DNA of 64,000 nt. Origin: Verrucomicrobiia bacterium. Lineage in GTDB: Bacteria > Verrucomicrobiota > Verrucomicrobiia > Limisphaerales > Pedosphaeraceae. The notes beneath the pieces were generated by a model. That model did not search any database, was not told the origin of the DNA, and saw only the letters and a list, made by a program, of their open reading frames with translations. Of this stretch, positions 54,388 through 63,658 are shown in pieces. How positions within the stretch are numbered: position 1 is the first letter of the stretch; each line of letters starts with the position of its first letter. The stretch lies in the NCBI GenBank assembly GCA_036268055.1, contig DATAUW010000021.1, positions 21,297 through 85,296 of the forward strand. The letters run 5' to 3'. The translations under genes were made by a program, and so were the position numbers.

Positions 54388-55704
54388 ATGCGCCTGCTCA
54401 TCTATGTGGTCTCTTCGATGATCGGAGAGCCGTCGCTGGGCGTGGCCGGCGTCACGAATGTCGTGACGGGCGGGCGGGGGTTGTCGCTCGCGGATGCAAA
54501 ACAGATGGCGTTCGAGCGCAACTGGGATTTGCTCGCGGCAAAAAGCGGGCTCGACGCGGCCACCGCGCAGTTGATCGTGGCCAAGGAATTTCCCAATCCG
54601 TCGCTCGCATGGTCCACCGCGCGCATCGGAACTCACGACAGTTCCACGCCGATGGGCAATGGCATCTACAGCCGCAATTACGACACCATTGTCCAGGTCA
54701 ATCAGCTTATTGAGATCGGCGGCAAACGGCATGCGCGCCAAATGGCGGGGAGGGCAGGTGTGGCGGGTGCGAAAGCGCGGTTTTTGGATGCGAAGCGGAC
54801 GCTGGATCAAGGCGTCACCAAGGCGTACGTGGCGGCGTTGCTGGCGGGAGAAAATGCGCGGGTGTTCCATGAGTCTTCGGGGTTTTTGCATCATGAGGCG
54901 GACATCGCGCAGGCTCGATTGCGGGCGGGCGATCTTTCGGATTCCGACGAGAAACAAATCGAGATCGGGGCGGAGCAATACGAATTGCAGGCGCGCGCGG
55001 CGGATGCGACGGCGGTGCAGGCGCGTGTCGCCGTGGAAATTTTATTGGGCGAAGGCGAACCGAACGGCCAGTGGACGCCAACGGATTCGCTGGATCAGCT
55101 CGTCGCGAACCAAGGCATCGTCGAGACGAACAGCGTGGGAGTGCGTCCGGACATTGCGGCGGCGGCGCAGGATTTACGGGGTTCGCAGGCGCAACTCAAA
55201 TTGCAAAAAGCCGAGCGCATTCCCGACCCGACGTTTTCCATCGGGATTGAGCATAACCCGCCGGGCGGCGGCACGGGAATCGGGCCGGATGTGAATACGG
55301 TCATCGCGGGAGTTTCCTTTCCGCTGCCGTTGTGGAATTTCAACGGCGGCAATATCAAGGCCGCGCAGACCACGGTGGACCAATCGCAAATCGCGCTCGA
55401 CAAGGCGCGGGCGCAAGCCGTCGCGGACATCGCGAATGCCCAGGTGAGTTATCGCGAAGCCAGCGAGCGCTGGAATATGTATCGCGAGGTGACCGGCCCC
55501 AAGTCCGGCAAGATTCGCGAGTCGCTGGAGTTTGCCTATCGCAAGGGCGGGACTTCGCTGGTGGATTTTTTGGAAGCGGAGCGCACGGATAATGATGTCC
55601 GGCTGGCGACCGCGCAGGCGATGGCGGACACCGCCAGCACGGCGGCGGATTTGCTGGCCGCAGAAACGACCTCGACCGAACGTGAATTGACCTCCGTGAA
55701 ATGA
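54388..55704 (+). CDS. TolC-family outer membrane efflux protein
   Basis: 438 residues from MRLLIYVVSSMIG (54388), or 450 from 54352. Two OEP repeats of long helices with the family pattern: LADAKQMAFERNWDLLAAK, EFPNPSLAWS, and in the second half RPDIAAAAQDLRGSQAQLKL and SYREASERWNMYRE. Forms the trimeric exit duct for the efflux pump. CusC/CzcC-like by neighbours. Its stop overlaps the start of the adaptor gene (ATGA). Confidence 0.9.
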   Translation: MRLLIYVVSSMIGEPSLGVAGVTNVVTGGRGLSLADAKQMAFERNWDLLAAKSGLDAATAQLIVAKEFPNPSLAWSTARIGTHDSSTPMGNGIYSRNYDTIVQVNQLIEIGGKRHARQMAGRAGVAGAKARFLDAKRTLDQGVTKAYVAALLAGENARVFHESSGFLHHEADIAQARLRAGDLSDSDEKQIEIGAEQYELQARAADATAVQARVAVEILLGEGEPNGQWTPTDSLDQLVANQGIVETNSVGVRPDIAAAAQDLRGSQAQLKLQKAERIPDPTFSIGIEHNPPGGGTGIGPDVNTVIAGVSFPLPLWNFNGGNIKAAQTTVDQSQIALDKARAQAVADIANAQVSYREASERWNMYREVTGPKSGKIRESLEFAYRKGGTSLVDFLEAERTDNDVRLATAQAMADTASTAADLLAAETTSTERELTSVK

Positions 55705-56906
55705 AAACAGAAATTTCAAACATTAAAAGGAGCGCTGCCAAAGCACCGAAACTGGGCATCGGGTTTTGGTTGCGCCTGTCGTTTGCGGCAATAGTGGCGG
55801 CGCTGCTGGTTATCGCACTTGCCGGTTGCAAGCAAGCAGCCAAAGCGGATGACGCGCCAGCGCCGAAAATTTCTGCGAATGAAATTATTTTTCCGACGAA
55901 CGCGCCGCAGTTGGCGAGCATCACTGTGGAAACGACGCAGAACTCGTCGAATGCCTCGATCACGTTGTCCGGGCGGCTGGTGTGGAATGACGATTTTACC
56001 GTGCGTATCTATTCGCCGGTGGCCGGACGCGTGACCAAAATCAACGCCGAGCCGGGGCAGGAACTCAGCGCGGGCGATGCGCTGGCGGAAGTGGATTCGC
56101 CGGATTTCGGGCAGGCGCTGGCCGAGGCCCGCACCGCTTCGGCCAATGCGGAGGCGGCGGAGAAAGCATTTTCTCGCGCGAAGGAATTGATGCAGCACGG
56201 GGCCGCCGCGGAAAAGGATGTCGAGACCGCGAATGCCGCCGCGGTGGCCGCGCGCGCGGAGAAAGAGCGTTCATTCGCGCGGCTGGCGAATTATGGCGGC
56301 AATGATAGCACTACGAATTCGACTTATGTTTTGCGCTCGCCACTCGCGGGTGTGCTGGTGGAAAGGAATATCACGCGCGGCCAGGAAATTCGTTCCGACC
56401 TGATGCTCGCCAACGCGCCGCAACTCGTCCTGCCGTTGTTCGTGGTGACTTCGCCGGCGCATTTGTGGGTGCAACTCGACGTGCCTGAAAGCCAGTTGCA
56501 CAACCTGAAGCGCGGGCTGCCGCTCACGGTGCGCTCGGCTGCCCTGCCGGACGAAACCTTCATGGGCCAAGTGGAAATGGTGGCGCAATCGCTGGACGAC
56601 ACGACCCATTCGGTGACGGTGCGCGGCTCGGTGGACAATGCCTCGCTCAAGCTCAGGGCAGGCATGTTCGTGACTGCCGAATTGCCGGTCGAAGCGGTGG
56701 CGCGATTGCAGGTTCCGGCGAAGGCGGTTTTTTTGCGCGGCAGCACGCATTGTATTTTTGTGGAAGAACATCCCGGCGATTTTCAGCGGCGCGAAGTCAA
56801 GGCGGGTGAAAATGCCGGCGATGATGTGGTGGTGCTTTCCGGTTTGCAGCCGGGCGAACGCATCGTGACTGATGGCGCGCTGTTGCTGGAAGAAATGTTC
56901 GACTAG
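55701..56906 (+). CDS. RND efflux periplasmic adaptor (HlyD/CusB/CzcB-like)
   Basis: 401 residues. The N-terminus is a membrane helix ending with a lipobox-like ALAGC, so it is likely a lipoprotein or membrane-anchored. Barrel-sandwich halves (VAGRVTKINAEPGQELSAGD and RSPLAGVLVERNITRGQEI), a helical hairpin between them and a C-terminal beta-barrel (GLPLTVRSAALPDETF) are in place. Couples the inner-membrane pump to TolC. No metal-binding His cluster is visible at the end. Confidence 0.92.
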   Translation: MKTEISNIKRSAAKAPKLGIGFWLRLSFAAIVAALLVIALAGCKQAAKADDAPAPKISANEIIFPTNAPQLASITVETTQNSSNASITLSGRLVWNDDFTVRIYSPVAGRVTKINAEPGQELSAGDALAEVDSPDFGQALAEARTASANAEAAEKAFSRAKELMQHGAAAEKDVETANAAAVAARAEKERSFARLANYGGNDSTTNSTYVLRSPLAGVLVERNITRGQEIRSDLMLANAPQLVLPLFVVTSPAHLWVQLDVPESQLHNLKRGLPLTVRSAALPDETFMGQVEMVAQSLDDTTHSVTVRGSVDNASLKLRAGMFVTAELPVEAVARLQVPAKAVFLRGSTHCIFVEEHPGDFQRREVKAGENAGDDVVVLSGLQPGERIVTDGALLLEEMFD

Positions 56907-56960
56907 GCCGCGCATGCCACCGGCAATCATTCATCTCCCGATCATAAAAAATTTCCTCGC

Positions 56961-59900
56961 ATGATCAAACGTGTCATTCATTTTGCCTTGGAGCAGCCGA
57001 TGTTCATCGTGCTTATGACGGCGCTGTTCATCGCGGGCGGCGTGGCGGCATTTTTGCATCTGCCGATCGAGGCGTTTCCCGATGTCTCGGACATTCAGGT
57101 GAATGTCATCACGCTTTATCCCGGTCGCGCGCCCGAGGAAGTGGAGAAACAAGTCACGATGCCGATTGAAGCGGTGTTGAACGGATTGCCCCACATGGTG
57201 CGCATGTTTTCGCACACGCAATTCGGACTGTCGTTTATCATGCTGACGTTCGACGACCATACGACTGATCTGATCGCGCGGCAGCAAACGCTTGAACGCC
57301 TCACCGCGGCGGATTTGCCGACGGGCGTGCAGCCGCAGTTGCAACCGCTCAGCACGGCCATTGGCGAAATTTTTCGGTATCGCGTCAAGGGCGACGGTTA
57401 TTCGACGCGGGATTTGCGGACGCTGGAAGACTGGGTGGTGGAACGCAATCTGCGCACCGTGCCGGGCGTCGCGGATGTGAATGGCTATGGCGGGTTGATC
57501 AAGACGTACGAGGTGAATCCCAATTTGTCACGCCTGCGGTATTATGGGATTTCGCTCCAGCAACTTTATACGGCGCTTGGCCGCGGCAACGGCAATGTCG
57601 GCGGCAGCAAGGTCACGCAAGGAGCGCAGCAATATCTGATTCGCGGCGTGGGCATGCTGCAATCGGTTGACGACATCAAGAACATCGTGCTCGCGGCGCA
57701 TAGCGGCATGCCGGTGCTGGTGAAGGACGTCGCGGACGTGATCATCGGCAATGTGCCGGTCGAAGGCATCATGGGCCAGGACAAGGAAGACGATATTGTT
57801 TCGGGCATCGTGGACATGCGCAAAGGCGATAATCCATCCGAGGTGTTGAAAGCGCTGAAGGCCAAGATTGAAGTGCTGAACACATCCATCCTGCCGCCGG
57901 GCGTGAAGATCGTGCCGTATTACGATCGTACCTGGCTCATTGATACGACGCTGCACACGGTTTTTAAAAACCTCACGGAAGGCGCGATTCTCGTGACGTT
58001 CGTGCTGCTGTTGTTTCTCGGAAATTTTCGCGCAGCGGCCATCGTGGCTTTCGTCATTCCGCTTTCATTGCTGGCGACATTCATTGGACTGACGTGGCGC
58101 GGCATTCCGGCAAACCTGCTTTCGCTGGGGGCGATGGATTTCGGCATCATCGTGGATGGGGCGGTGATCGTGGTGGAAAATATTTTCCGCAAGTTAAGCG
58201 AAAGCGCGCACAAGAATGATAAAGCTTCCCTGCGCGAAACGATCATGGCGGCGACAGTGGAAGTGGGGCGGCCGACATTTTTCTCCATGCTCATCATCAT
58301 CGCCGCGCATATCCCGATCTTCACACTGCAACGGCACGAGGGCAGAATTTTCGCACCAATGGCGTGGACCGTGACAAGCGCGCTGGTGGGTTCGCTGATA
58401 TTTTCGCTGACGCTCGTGCCGCTGCTTTGTTATTTCCTGCTGCGCAAAAATATTTCCCACGGAGAAAATTTTGTGACCCGCACCGCACGCGGTTTTTATG
58501 AGCCATTGCTCGCGTGGGCGATTGAGTGGCGCAAATTGGTTTTGGTGCTGGCGGTCGCGGCGCTGGGGGTGAGCCTGATGGCGGCTACGCGATTGGGAAC
58601 GGAATTTTTGCCGGAGTTGAATGAGGGGACGATCTGGTTGAACGCCGATATGCCGGCGAGTGTTTCGGTGGAGCAGGCGCGTGACTATTGCCGGCAGTTG
58701 CGCGAGTTGCTGATGGAAACGCCGGAAGTGAAATCCGCGATTTCCAAATCGGGCCGCCCCGAAGACGGGACCGATCCCAAGCCGATCAACATGGCGGAAA
58801 TTTTCGTGGATCTGAAACCGCCGAAGGATTGGCGACCGGGCATGACCAAGGACAAGATCATTGACGAGTTGAACGACCGGCTTCAGCGGTTGCCCGGCCT
58901 TAATTTAAGTTTCGACCAGCCGATCCGCGATAATGTGCTCGAAAGTATTTCGCAAATTGACGGGCAAGTGGTGATCAAAGTTTTTGGGGATAACTCGGCG
59001 GCGTTGCGCGACAAGGCGGAGGAATTCGTGAAGACGATTGCCGGCATCCCGGGCGTGGACACGGCGTGCGTGGATCGCGCGGGGCGCGTGCCGCAGGCGC
59101 TGATTGAAATCAATCGCGAACGCGCGGCGCGGTACGGGCTGAACATCGGCGACATCGAAGACGTGATTGAAACGGGGCTGGGCGGCAAGGAAGCGACGGA
59201 ATTGTGGGAAGGCGAAAAACATTTCAGCGTGGTGTTGCGCCTGCCCGAAGCGGAGCGTTCGCTCGACAAACTTCGGGGCGTGCTGGTGGACACGCCGGAC
59301 GGCCTGCACATTCCGCTGGAACAAGTCGCGAGCTTCAAGCAGACGAGCGGCAGCATGAACATCAGCCGCGAAGACGGCACGCGGCTTTCGGCGGTGAGCG
59401 TCTTCATCAAGGGGCGGGACATGGGCAGCGTGGTCGCGGACATGCAAACGGCAGTCCGCAAAATTGCCTTGCCCCACGGCTGGTTCGTGACGTGGAGCGG
59501 CGAATTTGAAAATCAACAACGCGCGATGAAACGGCTTTCCATCGTTGTGCCGGTGAGCACGTTTTTGATTTTCATCCTGCTCTTTGGGACGTTTCGCTCG
59601 ATCAAAAGTTCGCTGCTGATTTTGTTGAATGTGCCGTTCGCGCTCATTGGCGGTATTTTCGCGCTGCTGATCACGGGAATTCCGCTGAGCGTTTCCGCCG
59701 CGATCGGATTCATCGCGTTGTTCGGCCAGGCGGTTCTCAATGGCGTGGTGATGGTGAGTTGTTTCAATCAACTTTGCGAGGAGGGGCAGGCGCCGTTGCA
59801 AGCGGTGAAGAATGGCGCGGCGATCCGTTTGCGCACAGTGCTGATGACGGCGTTGCTCGCGATGCTGGGATTGTTGCCGATGGCGTTGTCGCACGGCATC

Positions 59901-60062
59901 GGTTCCGAAACGCAAAAGCCGCTGGCGATTGTGATCATCGGCGGGCTGGTATCGGCGACGATACTGACATTGATCGTGCTGCCGGTGCTTTATCTTTTCT
60001 TCGAGGGTGAGCGCGTCAAATCGCGGAAACTCGATGAACCTAAAAATGGACTGACGTCGTAA
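56961..60062 (+). CDS. CusA/CzcA-type heavy-metal RND efflux pump
   Basis: 1033 residues, twelve membrane helices and two large periplasmic loops. The helix-4 motif GAMDFGIIVDGAVIVVENIF, with Asp393, Asp399 and Glu406, is that of metal-exporting (HME) pumps rather than of drug pumps. FPDVSDIQVNVITLYPGRAP at the N-terminus is also typical. Metal (copper, silver, cobalt, zinc) cannot be told from sequence. No other metal-resistance genes are near. Confidence 0.92.
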   Translation: MIKRVIHFALEQPMFIVLMTALFIAGGVAAFLHLPIEAFPDVSDIQVNVITLYPGRAPEEVEKQVTMPIEAVLNGLPHMVRMFSHTQFGLSFIMLTFDDHTTDLIARQQTLERLTAADLPTGVQPQLQPLSTAIGEIFRYRVKGDGYSTRDLRTLEDWVVERNLRTVPGVADVNGYGGLIKTYEVNPNLSRLRYYGISLQQLYTALGRGNGNVGGSKVTQGAQQYLIRGVGMLQSVDDIKNIVLAAHSGMPVLVKDVADVIIGNVPVEGIMGQDKEDDIVSGIVDMRKGDNPSEVLKALKAKIEVLNTSILPPGVKIVPYYDRTWLIDTTLHTVFKNLTEGAILVTFVLLLFLGNFRAAAIVAFVIPLSLLATFIGLTWRGIPANLLSLGAMDFGIIVDGAVIVVENIFRKLSESAHKNDKASLRETIMAATVEVGRPTFFSMLIIIAAHIPIFTLQRHEGRIFAPMAWTVTSALVGSLIFSLTLVPLLCYFLLRKNISHGENFVTRTARGFYEPLLAWAIEWRKLVLVLAVAALGVSLMAATRLGTEFLPELNEGTIWLNADMPASVSVEQARDYCRQLRELLMETPEVKSAISKSGRPEDGTDPKPINMAEIFVDLKPPKDWRPGMTKDKIIDELNDRLQRLPGLNLSFDQPIRDNVLESISQIDGQVVIKVFGDNSAALRDKAEEFVKTIAGIPGVDTACVDRAGRVPQALIEINRERAARYGLNIGDIEDVIETGLGGKEATELWEGEKHFSVVLRLPEAERSLDKLRGVLVDTPDGLHIPLEQVASFKQTSGSMNISREDGTRLSAVSVFIKGRDMGSVVADMQTAVRKIALPHGWFVTWSGEFENQQRAMKRLSIVVPVSTFLIFILLFGTFRSIKSSLLILLNVPFALIGGIFALLITGIPLSVSAAIGFIALFGQAVLNGVVMVSCFNQLCEEGQAPLQAVKNGAAIRLRTVLMTALLAMLGLLPMALSHGIGSETQKPLAIVIIGGLVSATILTLIVLPVLYLFFEGERVKSRKLDEPKNGLTS

Positions 60063-60156
60063 TATTCTGTTTAAGAGCAGCGTTTAAGCGCGACCATGAT
60101 CGCGGTCCGGCGGCTTTCGCATTGCTAGCTTTTCAACGGCGTGGTAAAATGCCTGA

Positions 60157-61908
60157 GTGTTCAAACTTTCCGGCTTCGCATTGATCATGCTTTGGGCGGG
60201 CGTTGCCTTTGGCCAGGAAGCTCGCCATGTCGCCCTGCCGAATGGTTCGCTGCAAATCTATTCGGTGATGGTGGATGGCCGGGACTTGAGCGCGCAAGGC
60301 AAACACGAAATCAAACTCGACCCGTATCCCGAGCGGGTGACTTTTGGTTTTGGGCCGGCGACGAATTCCACGTGGGTTCCGATCCGGCTGACATTTAAGC
60401 TGGAAGGTTACGATCCTGTATGGCGGCGCGGGCGTTCCTCGGCGATGACTTTCAAGGTGAGTTTTTATAATGATTCGCTCGACATTGTTGATCAGCACGT
60501 TTTCACGGTGGAGAAAGACAGCACGGGCTGGAATGGTTCGCTGAAGACTTCCACGCTGACACATCGGCGCGAGACGATACTGGTGCCGCCGCGGGCGACG
60601 CGGGTTGAACTGGTGTTGTCTTCGGCGGGGCCGCCGTCGGCGGTGGGAGTGTATGTCGTGGATGGTTTGGAGGTTTCGCATGTCACGACGAATGGCACTC
60701 CGCAAATTCTGCTGGGCAATCCGTTTGACGCGGATTCGGACACGAACCTTGACCAGTCGCCGAAGGATTGGCAACGCGATGGCACAGGGCCGAGCATGGC
60801 GAAGGTGGTGGAGATCGGCCAGGACCCGCAGAAAAAGGCGCTGGCGATTTTGGATGAGGACCCGATTGGGCACGCCGAATGGCATAATAAATTGGCGACG
60901 GCGCCGCGGGTGCGCCCGGGGGAATTGCTGGTGGTGGAGTGGAATGAGTTGTTCAGCATCGGCGTGGCGGACACGCGGGCGGCGGAGTATCAAGATTTGC
61001 CGCCGGGCAATTATCGGTTTGCGGTGAAGGAGGAAACGATTTTTGGCGTGCCAACGGGAGTGGAGACTTCGGTGGATCTGATTGTGCCGCTGCCGATTTG
61101 GAAGCAGGCGAAATTCTGGCTGATCGTGGTGACGATATTAATTGCGGCGGCGGCGGCGGGAGTGCGGTATCACGCGTCGCATAAATTGAAGCGGGAAGTT
61201 TCGCGGCTCAAAGAGCAGCGGGCGCTGGAGCAGGAGCGGTTGCGCATCGCGCGGGACATTCACGACGACCTGGGGGCGCGGGTGACACAAATTTCGATGT
61301 TGAGCGCGATGGCACCGGGGCAGATGAATTTTCCGCAGAATGCGGCGGAAAATTTTCACCAGATTTCGCAGATGTCGCGGGATTTGGTGTCGGCTTTGTA
61401 CGAAACGGTGTGGGCGGTGAACCCGGAGAACGACAATCTTTATGCGGTGGGGAATTATCTGCGGCAGATGACGAGCCAGTTGTGCGAGCCGGCGCAGTTG
61501 CGCTGCCGGTTTCAAATTCCCATGCTGCCGCGCGACGTGGAGGTGTCCAGCCAGACGCGGCATAATCTGGCGATGGCGGTGAAGGAGGCGGTGCATAATA
61601 TCATGAAGCACGCGAGCGCCACGGAGCTGACGATCCGGGTGGTTTTTTCGGAAATGTTGCTGGCGATTTCGATCCAGGACAATGGCTGCGGGTTCCAGGC
61701 TTCGGGCATGGCGGGAGGAAATGGGCTTGCCAACATGAAGCGCCGCATGGCAGACCTTGGCGGCACGTGCGTGGTGGAGAGCCAGCCGGGAAGCGGAACC
61801 TCGGTGCATCTGCGGTTGAAAATAAAAGTCGCCGAAACGAATTCCGCACGCGACGTTGTGCCGGACACGATGAATATCGAGGCCGGGCGGGAGCAGTCGA
61901 AGTCATGA
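60157..61908 (+). CDS. Sensor histidine kinase, paralogue of the 18-kb kinase
   Basis: 583 residues from a GTG. Same order and sequence pattern as the kinase at 18037: signal peptide, split Y_Y_Y-type outer region (FKLEGYDPVWRRG near 80, DLPPGNYRFAV near 280, VPLPIW), membrane helix (about 320-337), HisKA_3 with His369 (RIARDIHDDLGARVTQ), HATPase (KEAVHNIMKHASA, DNGCGF, GNGLANMKRR). Middle segments such as TGWNGSLKTSTLTHRRETI and SSAGPPSAVGVYVVDGL match those of the first copy closely. ATGA overlap with the regulator gene. Confidence 0.92.
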   Translation: MFKLSGFALIMLWAGVAFGQEARHVALPNGSLQIYSVMVDGRDLSAQGKHEIKLDPYPERVTFGFGPATNSTWVPIRLTFKLEGYDPVWRRGRSSAMTFKVSFYNDSLDIVDQHVFTVEKDSTGWNGSLKTSTLTHRRETILVPPRATRVELVLSSAGPPSAVGVYVVDGLEVSHVTTNGTPQILLGNPFDADSDTNLDQSPKDWQRDGTGPSMAKVVEIGQDPQKKALAILDEDPIGHAEWHNKLATAPRVRPGELLVVEWNELFSIGVADTRAAEYQDLPPGNYRFAVKEETIFGVPTGVETSVDLIVPLPIWKQAKFWLIVVTILIAAAAAGVRYHASHKLKREVSRLKEQRALEQERLRIARDIHDDLGARVTQISMLSAMAPGQMNFPQNAAENFHQISQMSRDLVSALYETVWAVNPENDNLYAVGNYLRQMTSQLCEPAQLRCRFQIPMLPRDVEVSSQTRHNLAMAVKEAVHNIMKHASATELTIRVVFSEMLLAISIQDNGCGFQASGMAGGNGLANMKRRMADLGGTCVVESQPGSGTSVHLRLKIKVAETNSARDVVPDTMNIEAGREQSKS

Positions 61909-62540
61909 AAAAGAAATCTGTCGCGGTGGTGGAAGACGATCCGGGTTTGCGCAAGCAACTGGTGGAACTCGTCGGCACGGCGGATGACATCCAATGCCTG
62001 GGCGCGTTCGCTTCGGGCGAGGAGGCGCTCAAAAAAATTCCTGGGCTCAAGCTCGACGTGGTGTTGATGGATATTCAACTGCCAGGCATCTCGGGGATCA
62101 AGTGCGTGGCGGAGTTGAAGCGGGCGAACCCGGCGTTGCGCATCATCATGGTCACGATTTATGAGGACAGCGACCGGATTTTCAAGGCGTTGAAGGCGGG
62201 GGCGAATGGGTATCTGGTGAAGTCGTGTCCGCCCCAGCAAATGCTGGACGCGGTGCGCGACGCGGTGGGGGGCGGTTCACCGATGTCGAGCCATATCGCG
62301 AGCAAGGTGATTGAACATTTTCACATGATCGGGCCCGCGCCGGAGGAGACGGAGAATTTATCGCCGCGCGAGCTTCAAGTGTTGGACCTGCTCGCGGCGG
62401 GTTTCATCTATAAGGAGATCAGCGACAAGCTGAATATTCGGGTGACGACGGTGCGCACTTACGTGGAGAATATTTGCCAGAAGCTGCATGTTCGCAATCG
62501 GCTCGAAGCGGTGGCGAAGCATCATGTAGAGTCGAGGTAG
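61905..62540 (+). CDS. LuxR/NarL-type response regulator, paralogue of the 19.8-kb regulator
   Basis: 211 residues from MKKKSVAVVEDDPG (61905); the open frame upstream to 61767 only mirrors the kinase. Phosphorylated Asp56 (VVLMDIQLPGISG), GYLVKSC, GerE helix-turn-helix (LSPRELQVLDLLAAGFIYKE). Closely matches the regulator at 19794 (for example SPMSSHIASKVIEHFH against APMSSHIARKVVMHFH). Confidence 0.93.
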   Translation: MKKKSVAVVEDDPGLRKQLVELVGTADDIQCLGAFASGEEALKKIPGLKLDVVLMDIQLPGISGIKCVAELKRANPALRIIMVTIYEDSDRIFKALKAGANGYLVKSCPPQQMLDAVRDAVGGGSPMSSHIASKVIEHFHMIGPAPEETENLSPRELQVLDLLAAGFIYKEISDKLNIRVTTVRTYVENICQKLHVRNRLEAVAKHHVESR

Positions 62541-62573
62541 GCTTTAGGTTTTGGTTTCATTTGCGGAGGGGGA

Positions 62574-62597
62574 CGGCGGAGCGGCAGTTCCGCCGTA
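62574..62597. repeat. Eight-base-pair hairpin, possible dispersed repeat
   Basis: ACGGCGGA and TCCGCCGT pair around GCGGCAGT. A related sequence with GCGGCAG and a following CCCTACC occurs inside the coding part at about 37720-37740. It may belong to a family of small dispersed repeats. Confidence 0.35.
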
Positions 62598-62776
62598 CCG
62601 TGGGAGGCTACAGTGTTTAATAATTGCTTCCAGTGGGCCTCCTCACTTTAGGGGATACCGCGGGAGGAGGGCTTCTGCCACTCTATCTACATCACAAACT
62701 GAAAGCTCCGGCTGTATCGGCATCCATCTGCGCGTACGCCGTTCGATGCTGTGCATCTGGATTTGCGACGAACTAT

Positions 62777-63658
62777 ATGAAAAGACAACAGCCATTTTTG
62801 CGTTCGGCATTTACGTTGATTGAATTGCTGGTGGTGATCGCGATCATCGCGATTCTCGCGGGGTTGCTTTTGCCGGCCCTGGCGAGGGCGAAGGACCGGG
62901 CCCAGGCGATTGGGTGCCTCAATAACACCAAGCAAATCGCCCTGGGCATGACGATGTATGCGGGTGATGACGGAGACGTTTTTCCGCTGGTCAGCCCGTG
63001 GTGGACGGGCGGGCCGTATCAAAATTCGAAGGGGCTGGCTTGCGGCGGCGAATGGACTTTGACCGGCGGCATCAAGCCGAACACGGTGGCGCCGATGCTG
63101 GTGAAATATATCGGCAATAATTTGAGCTGGGTCTGCCCCAAGCGCAAACGCGGGCTGACTTACACGACGCCGGGCGGCAGCGGCATCTGGGACCCGAGCA
63201 TCACGGGATTTCTTTCGTATGGATTTAATGAGGTCGGGGTGTTCGGCGTGCTGCCGAATAATGTCAGCGATATGACTCAACTCAAGCCGTTTAAGGCGGC
63301 GAATGCCGCGCGGCCTTCGGAGTTGATCGCGATCGCGGATTGCAGCGGCTCGAATGATCCCACGCAGATTTTGGGCGTGGCGGATGCGGCGTGGTTCGAT
63401 AGCGTTTGGGCGGGCAATTCCGGGCCAGGCACGGGTGTCACCTCGGAAAATGGGAGGCTGCAAACCGCGCATGCCAAACACAATTATCGCGCCAATTTCG
63501 TTTATGTGGATGGACACGCGGCGGCGTCGCTGCCGAGCCAGATCATCTGGGCGCAATTTTTCGGCGTTTGGGACACGAGCCTTACGGACAAACCTTGGAA
63601 TCAATCCATTAGCCAGCCGAGTTACGACAGCCAGGAATGGTCGAGCATGCCGGAATGA
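62777..63658 (+). CDS. Pseudopilin-like protein
   Basis: 293 residues from [18 protein letters not shown] (62777); the longer open frame from 62624 has no signal-like start. The leader is short (11 residues) as expected for a prepilin; [18 protein letters not shown] follows. C-terminal segments [18 protein letters not shown] and the H-x9-DG pattern ([12 protein letters not shown]) mark the family. It is read with the two-component genes before it but 236 bases apart. Confidence 0.87.
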   Translation: MKRQQPFLRSAFTLIELLVVIAIIAILAGLLLPALARAKDRAQAIGCLNNTKQIALGMTMYAGDDGDVFPLVSPWWTGGPYQNSKGLACGGEWTLTGGIKPNTVAPMLVKYIGNNLSWVCPKRKRGLTYTTPGGSGIWDPSITGFLSYGFNEVGVFGVLPNNVSDMTQLKPFKAANAARPSELIAIADCSGSNDPTQILGVADAAWFDSVWAGNSGPGTGVTSENGRLQTAHAKHNYRANFVYVDGHAAASLPSQIIWAQFFGVWDTSLTDKPWNQSISQPSYDSQEWSSMPE

